Shown here: in pieces, positions 11,936-20,266 of the stretch | How the letters are laid out: each line of letters starts with the position of its first letter | Numbering within the stretch: the first letter of the stretch is position 1 | Source: Duganella aceris | GTDB taxonomy: Bacteria; Pseudomonadota; Gammaproteobacteria; Burkholderiales; Burkholderiaceae_D | DNA: 64,000 bases | Direction of reading: 5' to 3' | Assembly: GCF_011090165.1 (NCBI RefSeq) | Contig: NZ_JAADJT010000001.1 | Span: 124,001-188,000, forward strand | Notes under the pieces: model-generated | Databases searched by the model: none | Told to the model about the DNA's origin: nothing | Seen by the model: only the letters and a program-made list of their open reading frames with translations | Position numbers and translations under genes: made by a program

Positions 11936-12742
11936 TCACGCGCGTGTCACCACCACTTCCAGATATTCCCCCGGCACCACCAGCGACGTTTCCCCGGCCG
12001 TGTTGAAGCGGTCCAGCAAGGCGAACAAATCCTGCTCCAGCGCCAGCACGCCCTGCTCGTCGAGCGCGGCGAAGGCTTTGTGCACCGGGCCGTAGTAGTC
12101 GCGGAACACCTGCATCCAGTGCGCCGGCGAGGCGTAGCGGAAGTTGAAATGCTTGCGCTCGATGTGCAGCTTCGCGGCGCCGCCGCCGAACAGCTCGCGC
12201 AGATATTCTTCCGTGCCCCACAGCGCCGGCGACTTCACGCCGGCCGGCGGCGGCAAATATTTACCGATGGTCTTGAACAACTGGCCGACCACGCCGTCCG
12301 GCGTCCAATTCGCCATGCCGAGACGGCCGCCGCCGCGCACCACGCGCAGCATCTCGGCCGATGAACGCGCGTGGTCCGGCGCGAACATGATGCCGAAGGT
12401 CGACAGCGCGACATCGAAGCTGCCGTCTTCGAACGGCAACTCCTCGGCGTCCGCCACCTGGAACTGCACCGTCAAACCTTCGGCCTCGGCGCGGCGGCGG
12501 CCTTTGTCCAGCAGCGCCGGCACGTAGTCGGTCGAGGTGACCTGGGCGAAACGGTGCGCGGCGGCCAGTGTGGCGTTGCCGTTGCCGGCCGCGATATCGA
12601 GCACGCGCTCGCCGGCGCGGATGTCGCTGGCCTCGGCCAACTCTTCCCCGACGATTTGCAGCGTGACGCCGACCACGGCGAAATCGCCGCTGGCCCAGCT
12701 CGCCTGTTGGCGTTGTTTTATAGCATTAAAATCTGCGCTCAT
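11936..12742 (-). CDS. Class I SAM-dependent methyltransferase
   Basis: 268 residues with a Rossmann-type methyltransferase core. Motif I VLDIAAGNGNATLAAA at about 47-62 binds SAM; the acidic post-I residue is in TSTDYVPALL, motif II DAEELPFEDGSFDVALSTFG and motif III near RVVRGGGRLGMANW follow. This UbiE/COQ5-like pattern suggests a small-molecule substrate. An AGGAGG ribosome site lies just before the ATG at 12742. It is transcribed alone, divergently from the CAP-domain gene, so the substrate cannot be inferred. Confidence 0.85.
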   Translation of the reverse strand: MSADFNAIKQRQQASWASGDFAVVGVTLQIVGEELAEASDIRAGERVLDIAAGNGNATLAAAHRFAQVTSTDYVPALLDKGRRRAEAEGLTVQFQVADAEELPFEDGSFDVALSTFGIMFAPDHARSSAEMLRVVRGGGRLGMANWTPDGVVGQLFKTIGKYLPPPAGVKSPALWGTEEYLRELFGGGAAKLHIERKHFNFRYASPAHWMQVFRDYYGPVHKAFAALDEQGVLALEQDLFALLDRFNTAGETSLVVPGEYLEVVVTRA

Positions 12743-12818
12743 GACAACCTCCTATGCAAAGATGCCTTAAAGCAAGGGATAATGTGGTGATTCGCCGTAC
12801 AACAAGGAAGTATAGTCA

Positions 12819-13679
12819 ATGGGTTTCAGAGTGAAAGCCGTCATCGCCGTCGCCGCCGCCTGCCTGCCGCCGGCGGCCGCCGCGCAGGATAGCGAACGGC
12901 TGACGGCGCTGGTCAACGCCTACCGCGCCGCGCCGGGCAGTTGCGACGGCGCCGCCGCCGAGCCGATGCAGCCGCTGACGCCGCAGCCGGTGTTGTCGGC
13001 CATCCGCCTCGGCCCGGGCGATATCATCGAAGCGGCGCTGGAGCGCGCCGGCTACGCCACCGAGCTGGCCGACGCGCTGTTCATCAGCGGCGCGGCCAAC
13101 GTCCAGGGTGCGATGGCGGCGCTGCGCAAGCGCTACTGCGCCACGCTGCTCAGTCCCGCCTACGCCGCGATCGGCGCCTACCGCAGCGGCGCCGACTGGA
13201 CCGTGATCCTGGCGCGCCCGGCGCCGCCGCCGCCGTCGATCAGCTATCCCGATTGGCGCGACGCCGGCCAGGTCATCCTTGCCGGCGTCAACGCCTTCCG
13301 CGCCGAGGCGCGCACCTGCGGCAAGCAGGCCTATCCGCCGGCGCCGCCGCTGCGCTGGAATCCGGCGCTCGGCGCGGCGGCGCTGGCGCACAGCCAGGAC
13401 ATGGCGGCGCAGCGCTACTTCAGCCATGTCGCCAAGGACGGCAGCTTGGTCGGCGCCCGTTCGCTGCGCGCCGGCTACGCCTGGCAGCGCATCGGCGAGA
13501 ACATCGGCTTCGGCCAGAATACGCCGCAGGCCGCGCTGGACGGCTGGCTGACCAGCCCCGGCCACTGCGCCAACATCATGAACCCCGACTTCACCGAGAT
13601 GGGCGCGGCCTACGGCATGACCGCCGAGCAGCATGCCGGCATCGTCTACTGGACGCAGGTGCTCGGCAAACCGCGCTAA
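12819..13679 (+). CDS. Secreted protein with a degenerate plus a canonical CAP (SCP/PR-1) domain
   Basis: 286 residues with a signal peptide ending about AAAAQ (residue 22). The C-terminal half (from about 145) is a full bacterial CAP domain: VILAGVNAFRAEAR, LAHSQDMAAQRYFSH, GENIGFGQ and SPGHCANIMNPDFTEMG, with the His/Glu pocket residues kept. The N-terminal part also begins with LTALVNAYRAAPGSC and ends with LLSPAYAAIGAYRSGADWTV, resembling a CAP start and end without the central histidines; I read this as a decayed CAP repeat. Bacterial CAP proteins are exported and often bind lipids or cell-wall components, but their activity is mostly unknown. A second CAP gene (15631-16161) is very similar to the C-terminal domain. 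Confidence 0.82.
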   Translation: MGFRVKAVIAVAAACLPPAAAAQDSERLTALVNAYRAAPGSCDGAAAEPMQPLTPQPVLSAIRLGPGDIIEAALERAGYATELADALFISGAANVQGAMAALRKRYCATLLSPAYAAIGAYRSGADWTVILARPAPPPPSISYPDWRDAGQVILAGVNAFRAEARTCGKQAYPPAPPLRWNPALGAAALAHSQDMAAQRYFSHVAKDGSLVGARSLRAGYAWQRIGENIGFGQNTPQAALDGWLTSPGHCANIMNPDFTEMGAAYGMTAEQHAGIVYWTQVLGKPR

Positions 13680-13711
13680 ACTAAAGCCTGCACTCTGACG
13701 CAGGAGGCGCT

Positions 13712-15511
13712 ATGAAAACTTCCACCATCACCCGCGTCGTCGCCGCCGCCACCGCCGGCGCCAGCGGCCTGACGCTGACCTTCCTTCCTTCCTCGCCCGG
13801 CGCCGCCACCTTCGATCCCTTGCTTGACGGCGCCGCCGTTTGCTCGGCGGCACAAACGGGACGCCCGCCGTTGCTGGCGCTCCTGGTGCAGACGCAGGCC
13901 GAGACCAAGCCGTTCCAGCCGGCGCAGCAAACGCCGGCGCCGGCGGCCGACGGCACGCCGCCGCTGTATCCGGATCTCGGCAAGCTGCACGTGCCGGTCA
14001 CCACCGGCAACCGCAAGGCCCAGGCCTACTTCGACCAGGGCATGCGCCTGACCTTCGGCTTCAACCATGCGGAAGCGGCGCGCGCCTTCCGCGCCGCGCA
14101 GCAACTCGATCCGAACTGCGCCATGTGCTGGTGGGGCGAGGCGCTGGTGCTCGGCCCCAACATCAACGCGCCGATGTTCCCGGCGGCGGTGGCGCCGGCG
14201 GCGGCCGCCGCCGCGCGCGCCTCCAGCCTGGCCGCGCGCGCCACGCCGGCCGAGCAGGCGCTGATCCGCGCGGTGGCGCGCCGCTACGCCGCCGAGCCGC
14301 CGCAGGACCGCGCGCCGCTGGACCAGGCCTACGCCGATGCGATGGCCGACGCCGCGCGCGCCTTCCCGGCCAACGACACCATCCAGGTGCTGTTCGCCGA
14401 GGCGCTGATGGATTTGTCGCCGTGGGATTATTGGCAGGCCGGCGGCGCCCGGGCGAAAGGCCGCACCGCCGAGATGGTGGCGGCACTGGAATCCGTCCTC
14501 AAGCGCAACCCCGACCATCCGGGCGCGAGCCACTACTACATCCACGCGGTGGAAGCCTCGACCCAGCCGGAGCGGGCGCTGCCCTACGCGCGCCGGCTGG
14601 CGGCGCAGATCCCCGGCGCCGGCCACATCGTGCACATGCCGTCGCACATCTACTACCGCGTCGGCCAGTACAAGGACGCGCTGCAAAGCAACCTGGACGC
14701 CATCGCCATCGATGAAAAATACTTCCGCGGCGCGGCCAGCGATCCGGTCTACAAGGGCGCCTATTATCCGCACAACATCCACTTCGTGATGGTGTCGGCG
14801 CTGATGGGCGGCGACGGCAGGACCGCGCTCGGCGCGGCGGCCAAGCTGGACCAGTCGCTGCCGGCGGAGCTGCTGAAGGACTTCGCCGTGATGCAGCCGG
14901 TCAAGGCGGCGCCGTACTTCTCGCACGTCCAGTTCAGCAGTCCCGAGACCCTGCTGGCCCTGCCCGATCCCGGCGACGACTTCGCGCTGGTCAAGGCGAT
15001 GTGGCATTACGCGCGCGCGGTCGGCCACGCGCGCAACGGCGACGTCGCGGCGGGCCGGCGCGAGGTCAAGGCGATCGAGGAGATCGAGGATGGCGGCGCG
15101 CTGAAGCCGATCGCCGACGCCAATGTGCCGGCGCAGCAGATCGCGCAGACCGCGCGCGCGGTCGCCAACGGCCGGCTGGCCGAAGCGGCGGGCGACCTGC
15201 CGGCCGCCATCGTGGCCTACCGGCAGGCGGTCGAGATCCAGGACGGCCTGCCCTACACCGAGCCGCCGTACTGGTACTACCCGGTGCGGCAGTCGCTGGG
15301 CGCGGCCCTGATCCGCGCCGGCAGGAGGGACGAGGCGGAACAGGTGCTGCGCGCCTCGCTGGCGCGCACGCCCAGCAACGGCTGGGCGCTCAGCGGCTTG
15401 ATGGAGGTGTACCGCCTGCGCGGCGACAAAGCGGCGCTGGAGGCGGCGCGCAAGCGTTTTGCCACCACCTGGCTGGGCGAACCCGGAGGGCCGGCGCTGT
15501 CGCGCTTGTAA
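13712..15511 (+). CDS. Exported tetratricopeptide-repeat protein
   Basis: 599 residues with a hydrophobic N-terminus and a strong AGGAGG site before the ATG. Degenerate TPR units are visible: YFDQGMRLTFGFNHAEAARAFRAA (one unit, about 108-131), the CAMCWWGEALVLGPNIN motif after it, YYRVGQYKDALQSNLDAI, and C-terminal units around LGAALIRAGRRDEAEQVL and NGWALSGLMEVYRLRGDKAAL. The CWWGEA signature is typical of a family of TPR proteins found next to transport or enzyme genes. It probably serves as a protein-binding scaffold in the periplasm. It starts 32 nt after the CAP gene and is followed by another CAP gene, so the three may form one unit. Confidence 0.8.
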   Translation: MKTSTITRVVAAATAGASGLTLTFLPSSPGAATFDPLLDGAAVCSAAQTGRPPLLALLVQTQAETKPFQPAQQTPAPAADGTPPLYPDLGKLHVPVTTGNRKAQAYFDQGMRLTFGFNHAEAARAFRAAQQLDPNCAMCWWGEALVLGPNINAPMFPAAVAPAAAAAARASSLAARATPAEQALIRAVARRYAAEPPQDRAPLDQAYADAMADAARAFPANDTIQVLFAEALMDLSPWDYWQAGGARAKGRTAEMVAALESVLKRNPDHPGASHYYIHAVEASTQPERALPYARRLAAQIPGAGHIVHMPSHIYYRVGQYKDALQSNLDAIAIDEKYFRGAASDPVYKGAYYPHNIHFVMVSALMGGDGRTALGAAAKLDQSLPAELLKDFAVMQPVKAAPYFSHVQFSSPETLLALPDPGDDFALVKAMWHYARAVGHARNGDVAAGRREVKAIEEIEDGGALKPIADANVPAQQIAQTARAVANGRLAEAAGDLPAAIVAYRQAVEIQDGLPYTEPPYWYYPVRQSLGAALIRAGRRDEAEQVLRASLARTPSNGWALSGLMEVYRLRGDKAALEAARKRFATTWLGEPGGPALSRL

Positions 15512-15630
15512 AGCGGTTCAGTCGTGAGTGTTGCCGAACAGAATTAAAAGATGCGTTCGGTACAGTTTTCCCGTGCATGTATCCGTAGGGCAATGTACTA
15601 TCTAAGTTGCCCTACATCAAGGAATGCGCC

Positions 15631-16161
15631 ATGGGACTCAAGATCAACGCCGCTCTCTTCTTCGCCGCCTGCCTGCCGCTGGCGGCTTTTGCCGCGCCCG
15701 AGTGGAGCGACGCCGGGCAAATCATCCTTGACGGCGTGAACGCGGCCCGTGCCGAAGGCCGCAGCTGCGGCGGCAAGCAATACCCGGCCGCGCCGCCGCT
15801 GCGCAGGAATTCGATGCTGGAATCGGCGGCGCTGGGGCACAGCCAGGACATGGCGGCGCAACAATATTTCAGCCACACCGCCAAGGACGGCAGCCGGGCC
15901 GACGTGCGCTCGCAGCGCGCCGGCTACGCCTGGCAACGCATCGGCGAGAACATCGCCTTCGGCCAGCCGACGCCACAGGCGGTGCTGGCCGGCTGGCTGA
16001 GCAGCCCTGGCCATTGCGCCAACATCATGAACCCCAACTTCACCGAAATGGGCGCCGCCTACGGCCTGACCGCCGAACAGGACGCCGGCGTCTACTACTG
16101 GACCCAGATGTTCGGCACGCCGCGCACGGTGGCCCAGGTCCAGCTCGCGCGCGGTTCCTGA
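15631..16161 (+). CDS. Secreted CAP (SCP/PR-1) domain protein
   Basis: 176 residues: signal peptide (MGLKINAALFFAACLPLAAFA) and one CAP domain with HSQDMAAQQYFSH, GENIAFGQ and SPGHCANIMNPNFTEMG. The domain is nearly identical in motif order and wording to the C-terminal domain of the protein at 12819-13679, pointing to gene duplication. Of the upstream in-frame codons, only the ATG at 15631 has an AAGGA site at good spacing. It is likely extracytoplasmic; function unknown. Confidence 0.87.
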   Translation: MGLKINAALFFAACLPLAAFAAPEWSDAGQIILDGVNAARAEGRSCGGKQYPAAPPLRRNSMLESAALGHSQDMAAQQYFSHTAKDGSRADVRSQRAGYAWQRIGENIAFGQPTPQAVLAGWLSSPGHCANIMNPNFTEMGAAYGLTAEQDAGVYYWTQMFGTPRTVAQVQLARGS

Positions 16162-16207
16162 AGCGGTTGCCGGCGCAACGCGGAGCGCCGCGCCGGACAT
16201 GCCATGC

Positions 16208-17866
16208 TTATTGCCGTTGCGCGGCGGTGGCGTCGCGCGCGGCGCGGAACTCGGCGTCCTTGGACCAGTTAGGCCAGTCCTTCGATTCGGCCAAGTCGCG
16301 GCCCAGCGAATACAACATGCCCAGGTCGTGCGACATGCCGGCGAAACTCCACTTGGCGCTCCACTCGTCGGACGGCTGGTGGTAGTTGTTGGTCACATAA
16401 GCTTCCTCGGCCTTGTGGCCGGCCTCCAGGCCGCCGTCGACCAGATCGTCGCCCGAACCGTAGGAGATGGCCGGCACGCCGCGCTTGGCGAACGGGAAGT
16501 GGTCGGAGCGGAAGAAGTGGCCCGCTTCCGGTTTCGGATCGGGCGCGTACACTAGGTTCCACTGCTTGGCCTTGGCCACCAGCTGATCCAGCAGATCCAG
16601 CTTGGCGCTGCCGGAAATGGTGAAGTTGCGCGCCACGCCTTCCGGGCTCAGGGCGTCCATATTGATCACGCCGACGGTGGTCGCCAGCGGATACAAGGGA
16701 TTGGCCGAGTAGTATTCGGAACCGAGCAAGCCTTTTTCTTCGGCCGTCACCGCCAGGAACACCACGCTGCGCGCCGGCGCCGGGGCCTTGCCGTAGACGC
16801 GCGCCAGTTCCAGCAGCGCGGCGATGCCGGTGCCGTTGTCGACCGCGCCGTTGTAGATCTTGTCGCCCTTGGCGTCCGGCAGGCCGATGCCCAGATGGTC
16901 CCAGTGGCCGCTGTAGATCACGGTCTGGTTCGGCGCCTTGGTGCCGGCGATGCGCGCCGCCACGTTCTTCGACGTGATGACCTGCGCGTCCACCGCGTAG
17001 TGCGCCGACAGCGTCACGCCCTTCAGCTCGACCGGCTTGAATTCGCGCGTCTGCGCCAGTTTCTTCAGCGCCTCGAAATCCTGGCCGCCGCGCTTGAACA
17101 GATCGGCCGCCAGGTCGCGCTGGATCCACGACTCCATGGTCGCGTGCGCCAGCTTCGGCTGCTTGCGCACGATGTCGTACATGACGTTGGTGTTGGAGTT
17201 CTTGACCGTGTTCCAGCCGTAGGAGGCCGGCGCGGTCTCGTGCACGATGATGGTGCCCAGCGCGCCGCGCTTGGCCATCTCTTCATACTTGTAGGTCCAG
17301 CGGCCGTAGTAGGTCATGGCCTTGCCGCCGAAGTCGCCGGCGCCGGTCTCGAAGTCCGGGTCGTTGATCAGCACCACGGCCAGCTTGCCCTTCAGGTCCT
17401 GGCCCTTGAAATCGTCCCACTTGCGCTCCGGCGCGGTGACGCCGTAGCCGACGAACACCAGCGGCGCGTTCTTGAAGTCGACCTGCCTGGAACCGTCCAT
17501 GGCGGCGCGCACCGCCATGTCGTCGCCCTGGCGGATTTCCTGCGCGCCCTTGGCGTCGTTGATGGTCAGCTTGACCGGGCCCTTGATCTCGAAGCGGCCC
17601 AGCGGCACGTCCTGGGTCCAGACCCGCTTGCCCTTGACCAGGTCGCCGCCCGGTTGCAGGCCGGCGGCCTTGAATTGTTCGATCAGGTAGGCGACGGTCT
17701 TGGTCTCGCCGGCGGTGTTCGGGCCACGGCCCTCGTATGCGTCGGACGACAGCGTTTTGACGTCCTGCGACATGCGCTTGGCGTCGAACTCGGGACCGGC
17801 GGCGTGCGCCGAGGCGGCGGCGACCAGCGACATTACAAGCATGGTGTTTTTCAAGCGTCTCTCCAT
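16208..17866 (-). CDS. Exported M28-family metallopeptidase with PA-type insert
   Basis: 552 residues with a signal peptide (cleavage about AHA-AG, residue 23). The di-zinc ligands of M28 aminopeptidases are all visible: H321 and D323 in YSGHWDHLG, D343 in AVDNGTG, E376/E377 in TAEEKGLLGSEYY, D404 in VINMDALSP and the final His in RSDHFPFAKRG. A protease-associated domain occupies about 130-300. The enzyme should trim N-terminal residues from peptides outside the cytoplasm. The start could also be the second ATG seven codons later; the signal peptide remains in both. It is divergent from the DNA glycosylase gene and convergent with the CAP gene. Confidence 0.9.
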   Translation of the reverse strand: MERRLKNTMLVMSLVAAASAHAAGPEFDAKRMSQDVKTLSSDAYEGRGPNTAGETKTVAYLIEQFKAAGLQPGGDLVKGKRVWTQDVPLGRFEIKGPVKLTINDAKGAQEIRQGDDMAVRAAMDGSRQVDFKNAPLVFVGYGVTAPERKWDDFKGQDLKGKLAVVLINDPDFETGAGDFGGKAMTYYGRWTYKYEEMAKRGALGTIIVHETAPASYGWNTVKNSNTNVMYDIVRKQPKLAHATMESWIQRDLAADLFKRGGQDFEALKKLAQTREFKPVELKGVTLSAHYAVDAQVITSKNVAARIAGTKAPNQTVIYSGHWDHLGIGLPDAKGDKIYNGAVDNGTGIAALLELARVYGKAPAPARSVVFLAVTAEEKGLLGSEYYSANPLYPLATTVGVINMDALSPEGVARNFTISGSAKLDLLDQLVAKAKQWNLVYAPDPKPEAGHFFRSDHFPFAKRGVPAISYGSGDDLVDGGLEAGHKAEEAYVTNNYHQPSDEWSAKWSFAGMSHDLGMLYSLGRDLAESKDWPNWSKDAEFRAARDATAAQRQ

Positions 17867-18024
17867 CAAGTCAAGCAAAGAAGCGAGGATAGTGCCACGA
17901 AACACCGCACCGGGCAATGCCGCCGCGCCGGCGACCCGGCATTATTTCCGCACGGTGATTTAACGCACGGTGGCGCCGGCGGCGGCGGCGCAGACTGAAG
18001 CTCCCCAATGCTGCGGAGAGCGCC

Positions 18025-18831
18025 ATGCCCGAAGGACCATCGATCGTCATCCTGCGCGAACAGGCGGCCGGCTTTGTCGGCAAGACCATCCAGCGCGCGC
18101 ACGGCAACAGCAAGGGCATCGACTTCGACGCGCTGGCCGGCCAGCCGCTGCTGGACTTGCGCAGCTGGGGCAAGCACTTCCTGATCCAGACGCCGGAGGT
18201 CGCGCTGCGCATCCATCTGATGATGTTCGGCAGCTACCGCATCAACGAGCGCAAGGACAGTCCGCCAAGGCTGAGCCTGGAATTCGACGACAGCGGGGAA
18301 TTGAATTTCTACGCCTGCTCGGTCAAGCGGCTGGAGCACGACCTCGACCGCGAATACGACTGGCGCGGCGACGTGATGTCGGCGCAATGGGAGCCGGCGT
18401 GGGCGCTGAAGAAGCTGCGCGCCGAACCGGACACGCTGGTGTGCGACGCGCTGCTGGATCAGACCATCTTCGCCGGCGTCGGCAACATCATCAAGAACGA
18501 GGTGCTGTTCCGCATCCGCCTCCATCCGCTGTCCACCGTCGGCGCGCTGCCGGCCGCCAAGTTGCGCCAGCTGGTGGCGCAGGCGCGCGCGTACAGTTTC
18601 GATTTCCTCAAATGGAAAAAGGCCTCGGTGCTGAAGCAGCACTGGCTGGCGCACACCAGGAAGATCTGTCCGCGCTGCGACATCCCGTTCCACAAGGGCC
18701 ACCTGGGCAAGACCAGGCGCCGCAGCTTTTTCTGCACCAACTGCCAGAAACAATATCCGGCGCCGGCCGCGCTTACACCAGTCCGGTCAGATAGTAGACC
18801 GCGATCACAAAGAACACCGCCAGCGTCTTGA
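18025..18831 (+). CDS. nei: Fpg/Nei-family DNA glycosylase (endonuclease VIII-like)
   Basis: Base-excision repair enzyme of 268 residues. The N-terminal MPEGP gives catalytic Pro2 and Glu3, Lys50 lies in SWGKHFL, the helix-two-turns-helix signature is GVGNIIKNE (151-159), and the C-terminal zinc finger has C215, C218, C237 and C240. MPEGP rather than MPELP and the spacing favour Nei over MutM. Such enzymes remove oxidised pyrimidines and cleave the strand by beta/delta elimination. The last 59 nt overlap the end of the convergent GntP gene, and the Ser/Arg/Pro-rich tail after the zinc finger is probably dispensable. Confidence 0.9.
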   Translation: MPEGPSIVILREQAAGFVGKTIQRAHGNSKGIDFDALAGQPLLDLRSWGKHFLIQTPEVALRIHLMMFGSYRINERKDSPPRLSLEFDDSGELNFYACSVKRLEHDLDREYDWRGDVMSAQWEPAWALKKLRAEPDTLVCDALLDQTIFAGVGNIIKNEVLFRIRLHPLSTVGALPAAKLRQLVAQARAYSFDFLKWKKASVLKQHWLAHTRKICPRCDIPFHKGHLGKTRRRSFFCTNCQKQYPAPAALTPVRSDSRPRSQRTPPAS

Positions 18832-20179
18832 TGACGGTGATGGCGAAGATCTCCTTGTAAGATTGCCGGTGCGTCAGCCCGGTCACCGCCAGCAGCGTGA
18901 TGACGGCGCCGTTGTGCGGCAAGGTGTCCATGCCGCCGCTGGCCATCGCCACCACGCGGTGCAGCACCTCCAGCGGAATCTGCGCCGCATGGGCGCCGGC
19001 GATGAAGGCATCCGACATCGCCGCCAGGGCGATGCTCATGCCGCCCGAGGCCGAGCCGGTGATGCCCGCCAGCGAGCTGACCGACACCGCCGCATTGACC
19101 AGCGGATCGGGCACGCTGCGCAGCGCGTCGCTGACCGTCAGGAAACCCGGCAAGGCCGCGATCACGCCGCCGAAGCCGTACTCGGAGGCGGTGTTCATCG
19201 CCGCCAGCAGCGCGCCGCCGACCGCGACCTTGGTGCCGTCGGCGAAGCTGTCGCGCACCCGCGCGAACGCGGTCGCCAGCACCAGCAGGATGCCCAGCAA
19301 CAGCGCGCCCTCCACCGCCCAGATGCCGATCACGCTCTTGATCGGCAGCGTCACCGGCGCGTGCAGGCCGGGCAAGGCGTCGGCCGTCAGCGCGTAGCTG
19401 TCGCCGTACCAGCCGGGGATCATCTTGGTCAGCGTGAAGTTGGCCACGCCCACCAGCACCAGCGGCGCCACCGACAGCAGCGGATGCGGCAACGCGCCGG
19501 CCACGCCGCCCTGCGCCGCCTTGTCCTTGTCGCCGGTGACGCCGTAGCCCTCGCCGCTCGCCATCGCGGCGCGGCGGCGCCATTCCAGGTAAGTCAGCCC
19601 GACCACGATGATGAACAGCGAACCGATCGTGCCCAGCCACGGCGCCGCCCAGCCGGTGGTCTTGAAGAAGGTGGTGGGAATGATGTTCTGGATCTGCGGC
19701 GTGCCCGGCAGCGAATCCATGGTGAACGAAAACGCCCCCAGCGCGATCGCGCCCGGCATCAGCCGCTTCGGGATATTACTTTGACGATACAGCTCGGCCG
19801 CGAACGGATACACCGCGAACACCACCACGAACAGCGACACGCCGCCATAGGTCAGCAAGGCGCACACGGCCACGATCACCGCGTTGGCGCGCGAACGGCC
19901 GATGTACTTGATCGCCGCCACCACGATGGACTCGGAAAAGCCGGACAGCTCGATCAGCTTGCCGAACACCGCGCCCAGCAGGAATACCGGGAAATACAGC
20001 TTGATGAAGCCGACCATCTTGTCCATGAAGATGCCGCTGAACACCGGCGCCACCGCGCCGGGATCGGTCAGCAGCACCGCGCCGAGCGCCGCGATCGGCG
20101 CGAACAGGATCACGCTGTAGCCGCGATACGCGGCCAGCATCAGGAACGCCAGCGCGGCGAGAACAATGAGAAATGACAT
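18773..20179 (-). CDS. GntP-family gluconate:H+ symporter / organic acid permease
   Basis: 468 residues and about twelve to fourteen membrane segments, the usual GntP size. Characteristic stretches are YGGVSLFVVVFAVYPFA, SFTMDSLPGTPQIQNIIP and MDTLPHNGAVITLLAVTG. An earlier start at 20239 would add 20 charged residues before TM1, so the ATG at 20179 is preferred. Family members import gluconate or related hydroxy acids, but no gluconate kinase or dehydrogenase gene is near, so the substrate stays open; the TMDSLPGTPQ form resembles the citrate/gluconate-like branch. Its 3' end overlaps the nei gene in antisense by 59 nt. Confidence 0.88.
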   Translation of the reverse strand: MSFLIVLAALAFLMLAAYRGYSVILFAPIAALGAVLLTDPGAVAPVFSGIFMDKMVGFIKLYFPVFLLGAVFGKLIELSGFSESIVVAAIKYIGRSRANAVIVAVCALLTYGGVSLFVVVFAVYPFAAELYRQSNIPKRLMPGAIALGAFSFTMDSLPGTPQIQNIIPTTFFKTTGWAAPWLGTIGSLFIIVVGLTYLEWRRRAAMASGEGYGVTGDKDKAAQGGVAGALPHPLLSVAPLVLVGVANFTLTKMIPGWYGDSYALTADALPGLHAPVTLPIKSVIGIWAVEGALLLGILLVLATAFARVRDSFADGTKVAVGGALLAAMNTASEYGFGGVIAALPGFLTVSDALRSVPDPLVNAAVSVSSLAGITGSASGGMSIALAAMSDAFIAGAHAAQIPLEVLHRVVAMASGGMDTLPHNGAVITLLAVTGLTHRQSYKEIFAITVIKTLAVFFVIAVYYLTGLV

Positions 20180-20266
20180 GCGGACGCCTGTAAGGGTGGA
20201 AATAACTTGCTCATTGTAGTCGCAGTCGCGCCGGCCCAACCGCGCAGTAGTACGTAGCCGGGCGCG

